Below are positions 5,354 to 8,615 of a DNA stretch of 8,615 nt, in pieces (the stretch's first letter is position 1; each line of letters begins with the position of its first letter). A program made the position numbers and the translations under genes. The DNA comes from DATKWD01 sp035529695 (GTDB taxonomy: Bacteria; Actinomycetota; Acidimicrobiia; Acidimicrobiales; Salinilacustritrichaceae), in assembly GCA_035529695.1 (NCBI GenBank), contig DATKWD010000114.1:1-8615 (forward strand), in the 5' to 3' direction. The notes below the pieces were generated by a model. That model ran no database searches and was not told where the DNA came from. It worked only from the letters and a program-made list of their open reading frames with translations.

Positions 5354-5860
5354 TCAGGAGTCGATCAGCTGCTGGGTGAAGGTCCGCAGCGAACCGGCAT
5401 CCATCTGGCCGTACTGCGTCAGGGAGGCGGTTCCGTCGTCGTTGATGAACAGGAAGGTCGAACGGCTGACTCCGCCCAGGAGATCACGGAAGTCACCGCT
5501 CTCGTCGAAGACCTGGGGGAACCCGTCGATCGAGAACCGGTCGATGAACCCTTCGGACTCCGAGCGGGTCCCCTGCCCTGCGACGCCGAGGAACTCGACC
5601 TCGTCACCGAGCTCTGCCTGCACCTCGGCGACCGCCGGGGCTTCACGGGCGCACGACGGTCACCACGGCGCCCAGAACCACACGATGGCATCGGTCTCGG
5701 CGAAGGCGGCCAGGTCGATGTCGCTACCGTCGACCCCCTCGATCGTGCCCGAGAACACTTCGCTGTCCACGGCGTCGATGGCCGCCGGTTCGGTGTCGGC
5801 GCCGCCGCACGCGGCTGCCACCAGAGCCACCAGGAACACGACGGAAATGAGGCGGCGCAC
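5354..5860 (-). CDS. Sec-containing thioredoxin-fold lipoprotein (UxxC; TGA at 5660-5662)
   Basis: A 168-residue TlpA/DsbF (MPT53)-like exported redox protein if TGA at 5660-5662 is read as selenocysteine. Residues 1-17 form a signal peptide (M-R-R-L-I-S-V-V-F-L-V-A-L) ending at V-A-A-A-C18-G-G, a plausible lipobox, so it should be a lipoprotein on the outer face of the membrane. The fold starts near residue 55; A-I-V-W-F-W-A-P-W-U67-P-S-C70 replaces the family's FWAPWCPxC, with U as the attacking residue and C70 resolving. A-R-E-A-P-A-V and G-V-A-G-Q-G follow as in the family. The cis-Pro position seems to read Ser (S-R-S-T-F-L-F). The likely role is envelope disulfide or peroxide chemistry. 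The start is GTG, six bases below a -10 box. Both halves stay in one frame, with no indel. A standard caller would report two truncated genes (5660-5860 and 5354-5623), neither having a complete active site. Confidence 0.88.
5623..5640 (-). promoter_or_regulatory. bSECIS-like hairpin of the Sec-thioredoxin gene
   Basis: On the minus strand CCCCGGC pairs with GCCGAGG around a GGTC loop (5630-5633), with one C-A mismatch; a G-U pair can extend it at 5641/5622. The loop begins after 26 bases downstream of the TGA, in the range for bacterial SECIS elements. Its 14-base core (GGCGGTCGCCGAGG) is identical to that of the ArsC-family gene's hairpin. Judged by eye only. Confidence 0.65.
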
Positions 5861-5866
5861 GTCACC

Positions 5867-5872
5867 AGGATA
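5867..5872 (-). promoter_or_regulatory. Putative -10 box of the Sec-thioredoxin gene
   Basis: TATCCT on the minus strand lies six bases before the GTG at 5860, in the 42-base gap after the MpaB-type gene. It is the same hexamer as in the P450 promoter. This suggests a leaderless internal promoter, so the lipoprotein gene could be expressed apart from the genes upstream. No convincing -35 is seen. Confidence 0.35.
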
Positions 5873-5902
5873 GGTGCCGCCTCGGCCGGATCTGCCGCGG
5901 GG

Positions 5903-6853
5903 TCAGGCAGCCCGAGCCGCTTCGGCGCGCGCTCGCGCCGCTGCCAGGCTCGGAGACGGCCCGAGCGCGGCCCCGAGACCACGCACCAGGGCGCGACACG
6001 CGCTGATCTCGGCCGTCGACACCGCGCTGATGCCCCAGAGCACTCGCGCCCATTCGGGAAGCGCTGCGATGGCACCACGGAACAGCACCGGGTAGATCCG
6101 ATGCACGATCCCCGGCAGCGGGGGTTCCTCGAGGAATGACATCGCAGCTCTGGCCTGCTCGCCGACCACGCATTGCGTGCGATGACGCGAGAGGTGCGAC
6201 GTGAGCTGGGTCCAGTCGGTCGGCGCATCGACATCGCCCAGTTCGACGCCGATCCGAGCGACCTCGTGCGCATAGCGGTCGAGGTCGCGACGACGGACCG
6301 GCCGCTCTCCGTACAACCGGTGAGCCGCCACGAACGCGGCGAACTCGGTGCAGTGGACCCAGTCGACCAGCTCGGGGTCCGAGGCCTCATAGGGCCGCCC
6401 GTCCGGCGTGGTCCCATGCACCTGCTCGTGCACCCGCCGGACGGTGGCGCAGGCCCCGGCCGCCTCGGTGCTGGTCCCGAAGCAGGTCGCCCCCACGAAC
6501 TGCGCCGTGCGACGCAGCCGGCCCAGCGGATCGTGCCGGAAGTCCGAGTGGTCGGCGACACCGGCCATCACCCGCGGATGCAGTGCCTGGAACGCGAGCG
6601 CCGTGATGCCCCCGACGAACATCGAGGTGTCGCTGTGGACCCGCCACGCCACGCTGTCGGGCCCCATCCACCCCTCGTCACCACTGGCGGGGTCGCCGGT
6701 GCGGGCCGTCTCGCCATCACGGAACATCCGATCGAGGGACCGCACCAGGACGGGACGCAGGACCGGTGACCAGATGCCGGCCGCTGCGGACGCAGCCATG
6801 CCCACCGCACTCTCGACGGGGGTGACCGCACGCGGCCAGGTGTCAGAGGTCAC
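5903..6853 (-). CDS. MpaB/DUF2236-family oxygenase-like protein
   Basis: A 316-residue protein of the oxygenase MpaB (DUF2236) family, a group of mostly helical proteins, some of which are haem-binding oxygenases (latex-clearing protein and fungal MpaB are relatives). Visible family blocks: D-S-V-A-W-R-V-H-S-D at 66-75, A-L-H92-P-R-V-M-A-G-V-A-D-H102-S, then D-P-L-G-R-L-R-R-T-A at 108-117, F-G-T-S-T-E-A at 125-131, and D-W-V-H167-C-T-E at 164-170. His92, His102 and His167 are candidates for haem or active-site roles. GTG at 6851-6853 is chosen because GAAGGA stands seven bases upstream; it overlaps the preceding gene by 11 bases. A longer start at 6940 would overlap 98 bases and begin with an Arg/Pro-rich tail. 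Substrate unknown. Confidence 0.82.
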   Translation of the reverse strand: MTSDTWPRAVTPVESAVGMAASAAAGIWSPVLRPVLVRSLDRMFRDGETARTGDPASGDEGWMGPDSVAWRVHSDTSMFVGGITALAFQALHPRVMAGVADHSDFRHDPLGRLRRTAQFVGATCFGTSTEAAGACATVRRVHEQVHGTTPDGRPYEASDPELVDWVHCTEFAAFVAAHRLYGERPVRRRDLDRYAHEVARIGVELGDVDAPTDWTQLTSHLSRHRTQCVVGEQARAAMSFLEEPPLPGIVHRIYPVLFRGAIAALPEWARVLWGISAVSTAEISACRALVRGLGAALGPSPSLAAARARAEAARAA

Positions 6854-7523
6854 CGACGGATCCTTCGTCTCCTTCGTCGATGCGCTCGCGGTGGGCTTCG
6901 CCAGGCGGCGCGGCGGGGGTGGCCGGCGGCGGCGCGCCATCGCCTCGTGGGGCAGGGGTGGGTGGGCTCGGGGCCACCGGAGGCGAGGTGAGCATCTGCT
7001 CGTGCTCGGCGAGCGATGGGGTCGCGTCGACGGCGTCGATCTCGGCCTGGGCCTCGGCGACGGCCGTCAGCCGCTCGTTGATGGCCGCGGTCGTGTCGCC
7101 GATGACGTCCTGCTCGGTCATCGACGAGCCGCTCGCTGCCTCCACGACGGCGGCTTCGAAGCCGGCCACCTCCGAAGCAACCGCCTCGATCGCCTCGTCA
7201 CGCCCGGACGCGGGCAGTGCGGCCGCCGCCACCAGACGGCGATCGATCGCCACCGCCACCTGTTCGAGTTGCAGGCGTTGCGGCTCGAGGTATCCGTTGA
7301 GTGCTGCGTTCGCCTGGAGCGCCCGCACGGCATCGCGCAGCTGCCGATGCAGCTTCGCCTCGGGACTGTGGGCGCCGGCCCACGACGCCGGCGCGCCCGT
7401 GTCGACGCCCTCGACGATCACGTTCGCATCGTCGAAGTCCTTCTTCGAGCTCCGCGCGAACGCGACCGCGCCGATCACCGCCGCGGCGACGAGCAGGACG
7501 ATCGCCCCGAGGATGAAGCTCAT
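6843..7523 (-). CDS. Single-pass membrane protein with helical domain and Pro-rich tail, unknown function
   Basis: I do not recognise this 226-residue protein. Residues 1-23 (MSFILGAIVLLVAAAVIGAV...) form one membrane helix followed by R-S-S-K-K, so the remainder should be cytoplasmic (positive-inside). Residues 55-175 are strongly helical and Ala/Glu-rich, probably a coiled-coil or helical bundle. Residues 180-208 are a flexible Pro/Ala tail, ending in an acidic stretch. There is no cysteine. Size and topology loosely recall LemA, but LemA signatures are missing. The ATG overlaps the stop of the zinc-ribbon gene as ATGA, so the two are translationally coupled and probably act together at the membrane. 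Its 3' end overlaps the MpaB-type gene. Confidence 0.8.
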   Translation of the reverse strand: MSFILGAIVLLVAAAVIGAVAFARSSKKDFDDANVIVEGVDTGAPASWAGAHSPEAKLHRQLRDAVRALQANAALNGYLEPQRLQLEQVAVAIDRRLVAAAALPASGRDEAIEAVASEVAGFEAAVVEAASGSSMTEQDVIGDTTAAINERLTAVAEAQAEIDAVDATPSLAEHEQMLTSPPVAPSPPTPAPRGDGAPPPATPAAPPGEAHRERIDEGDEGSVGDL

Positions 7524-8615
7524 GTCGAGGTCGAACTGCTGTCGGAGTTGAACACCGTGATGAGGATGATGGCGACGATGACCGCCACCACGACCGCGAT
7601 CGCGATCTTGAGCTTGCTCCAGGGCCGCTGACCCTGCACCTCACCGGTCACGCCGTTGATGAAGACCTGGAAGGGCCTGCCCTCGAAGATCACCGTCAGC
7701 AACCACACCGGGAGCAGCAGGTGCTTGTAGGTGAGGCCACGCCACTGCGTGTGGAGCTGATGGATCTCCTGCTTGTCGCCTCCGATGTCACGGCGGACCG
7801 TCGAGCGGATCTCGTTCTCCATCCGGCCCCGGGCCTCGCCGAAGCACTCCTGGACGTCGTGGTCGTAGGTCCGCGCCAGGTGTCCGGCCTTGTATTCGGC
7901 CGAATAGGCCTTGGTCAGTTCGGTCGGCCACGGTTCGAGCGCGGTGACCTTCTTGCGGTCGAGGCCGTCGTTCGCCAGCACGGTCATGTCGTCGAAGAGG
8001 TTGGCGACCTGCCCGTTGACGTGGCGCCAGCGGGTCTCGGTGCGCTTGTTGTCACCGGTTCCGGTCGTGTAGGTGTCGCCACGTCGACCGGTGTACTGCG
8101 ACACGGTGTCGGCGTCGTAGGTGAAGTAGGCGGTGTAGATGCTCGTGAAGGATCCGGTCTCGTAGTACTTCTTGAACGCGTTGGGGGCGAACCACCGCGA
8201 GTGGATCCACTTCTGGATCGACTCCTCGGCCGCCTTCTCGTCGACCTGGAAGGGCAACACGCCGTCGACCGCCAGGCGGGTCGGGGCGTCCTGGATGTCG
8301 TCGCGCTGGATCGGGGTCGCGCAGTAGGGGCAGCGGGTGGCCGTGAGGCTGCCGACGAAGGTGGTGTGACCGCCGCAGTTCTGACAGACGATCTCCTTCT
8401 CACCCTCGATCAGCTGATCGCTTCGGCTGAGCATCCCGGTCTGGAGCGCTTGCAGTGCAGCCTGGAGGTCCTGCTCGGCGACCACCCGACCTGCGTCCTC
8501 GATGATGTCCTGCTCGACCCCGCAGTGTGGGCACTTCAGGCGCTGGGCGGCGATGTCGAACTCGAGCTCGCCACCACACGCCGTGCACGGGTAGGTGCGG
8601 GTCTGCTCGGTGGAG
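7520..8615 (-). CDS. Double zinc-ribbon membrane protein (TFIIB-type ribbon), 5' end off the window
   Basis: The frame is open from the right edge to TGA at 7520-7522, giving about 365 residues with the true start outside. Two zinc ribbons are visible: Y-P-C-T-A-C-G-G then L-K-C-P-H-C-G within the first 40 residues, and I-V-C-Q-N-C-G-G then T-R-C-P-Y-C-A about 50 residues later. A Trp/Tyr-rich globular region follows (W-I-H-S-R-W-F-A-P-N-A-F-K-K, then H-L-L-L-P-V-W-L-L-T and F-I-N-G-V-T-G-E-V-Q-G), and near the C-terminus one membrane helix (I-A-I-A-V-V-V-A-V-I-V-A-I-I-L-I). Such proteins are often labelled 'PriA-like' from their zinc ribbons, but no helicase motif is present here. Relatives often sit beside membrane proteins such as SPFH or LemA proteins; the biochemical role is unknown. 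Coupled to the next gene by ATGA. Confidence 0.82.
   Translation of the reverse strand, partial: STEQTRTYPCTACGGELEFDIAAQRLKCPHCGVEQDIIEDAGRVVAEQDLQAALQALQTGMLSRSDQLIEGEKEIVCQNCGGHTTFVGSLTATRCPYCATPIQRDDIQDAPTRLAVDGVLPFQVDEKAAEESIQKWIHSRWFAPNAFKKYYETGSFTSIYTAYFTYDADTVSQYTGRRGDTYTTGTGDNKRTETRWRHVNGQVANLFDDMTVLANDGLDRKKVTALEPWPTELTKAYSAEYKAGHLARTYDHDVQECFGEARGRMENEIRSTVRRDIGGDKQEIHQLHTQWRGLTYKHLLLPVWLLTVIFEGRPFQVFINGVTGEVQGQRPWSKLKIAIAVVVAVIVAIILITVFNSDSSSTST

Noticed and set aside
5354..5860. Two separate genes (a short lipoprotein at 5660-5860 and a redoxin fragment at 5354-5623)
   Set aside because: The two halves are one thioredoxin fold in one frame; splitting leaves neither with a complete active site, and the second piece would start at an internal Met-like codon with no ribosome site.
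6843..7523. LemA family assignment for the single-pass membrane protein
   Set aside because: Topology is similar, but conserved LemA N-terminal residues (such as the YN/Trp segment after the helix) are not seen.
7520..8615. PriA helicase assignment for the zinc-ribbon protein
   Set aside because: Only zinc ribbons are shared; there are no Walker or helicase motifs, and a membrane helix is present.
1..8615. CRISPR arrays, tRNA/rRNA genes, insertion sequences, att sites
   Set aside because: No regularly spaced repeats, cloverleaf-like segments, transposase motifs or terminal inverted repeats were seen on reading both strands.

Overview
This is a GC-rich window with actinobacterial character: GC-ending codons dominate, GTG starts are frequent, genes overlap as ATGA/GTGA, and several starts look leaderless (a TANNNT -10 box 6-7 nt before the start codon). 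The gene content (actinobacterial-type cytochrome P450, MpaB/DUF2236 oxygenase, folate-binding YgfZ, XdhC pair, mycobacterial DsbF/MPT53-like thioredoxin lipoprotein) would fit a member of the Acidimicrobiia or a similar environmental actinobacterium, but the taxon is inference. There is no rRNA, tRNA, CRISPR array or mobile element, and no gene-free stretch above 300 bases.

The main result is that the window appears to hold two selenoprotein genes that ordinary gene callers would truncate or split. (1) An ArsC-family gene (341-700, +) has an in-frame TGA at codon 12, exactly the catalytic cysteine position of ArsC. The arginines expected at 60, 94 and 107 and the histidine at 8 fall into register only if the TGA is read through. 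(2) A thioredoxin-fold lipoprotein gene (5354-5860, -) has an in-frame TGA in place of the first cysteine of the WCxxC motif, giving W-U-P-S-C. Downstream of both TGA codons, at the spacing expected for a bacterial SECIS element, lies a hairpin with a GGUC apical loop. The two hairpins share the same 14-nt core.

Layout. Bases 1-270 (-): N-terminal end of a P450, running off the left edge. Bases 271-340: divergent control region with a 14-bp palindrome lying on the P450 -10 box. Bases 341-700 (+): ArsC-family selenoprotein. Bases 717-2011 (-): ygfZ followed by an N-acetyltransferase, overlapping by one base. Bases 2049-3203 (+): sterol desaturase/fatty acid hydroxylase family membrane di-iron enzyme. 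Bases 3290-4105 (+): M15/extensin-like zinc peptidase with a peptidoglycan-binding-like tail. Bases 4141-8615 (-): a long same-strand run read from the right edge: double zinc-ribbon membrane protein, single-pass membrane protein, MpaB-type oxygenase, Sec-containing thioredoxin lipoprotein, a possible small ORF, and two XdhC-family molybdenum-hydroxylase maturation proteins.

The genes do not form one obvious pathway. A shared redox theme can be seen: two selenol redox proteins, one cytoplasmic and one exported, sit among haem, di-iron and molybdenum enzyme genes. Sec decoding would need selA, selB, selC and selD, none of which lies in this window.
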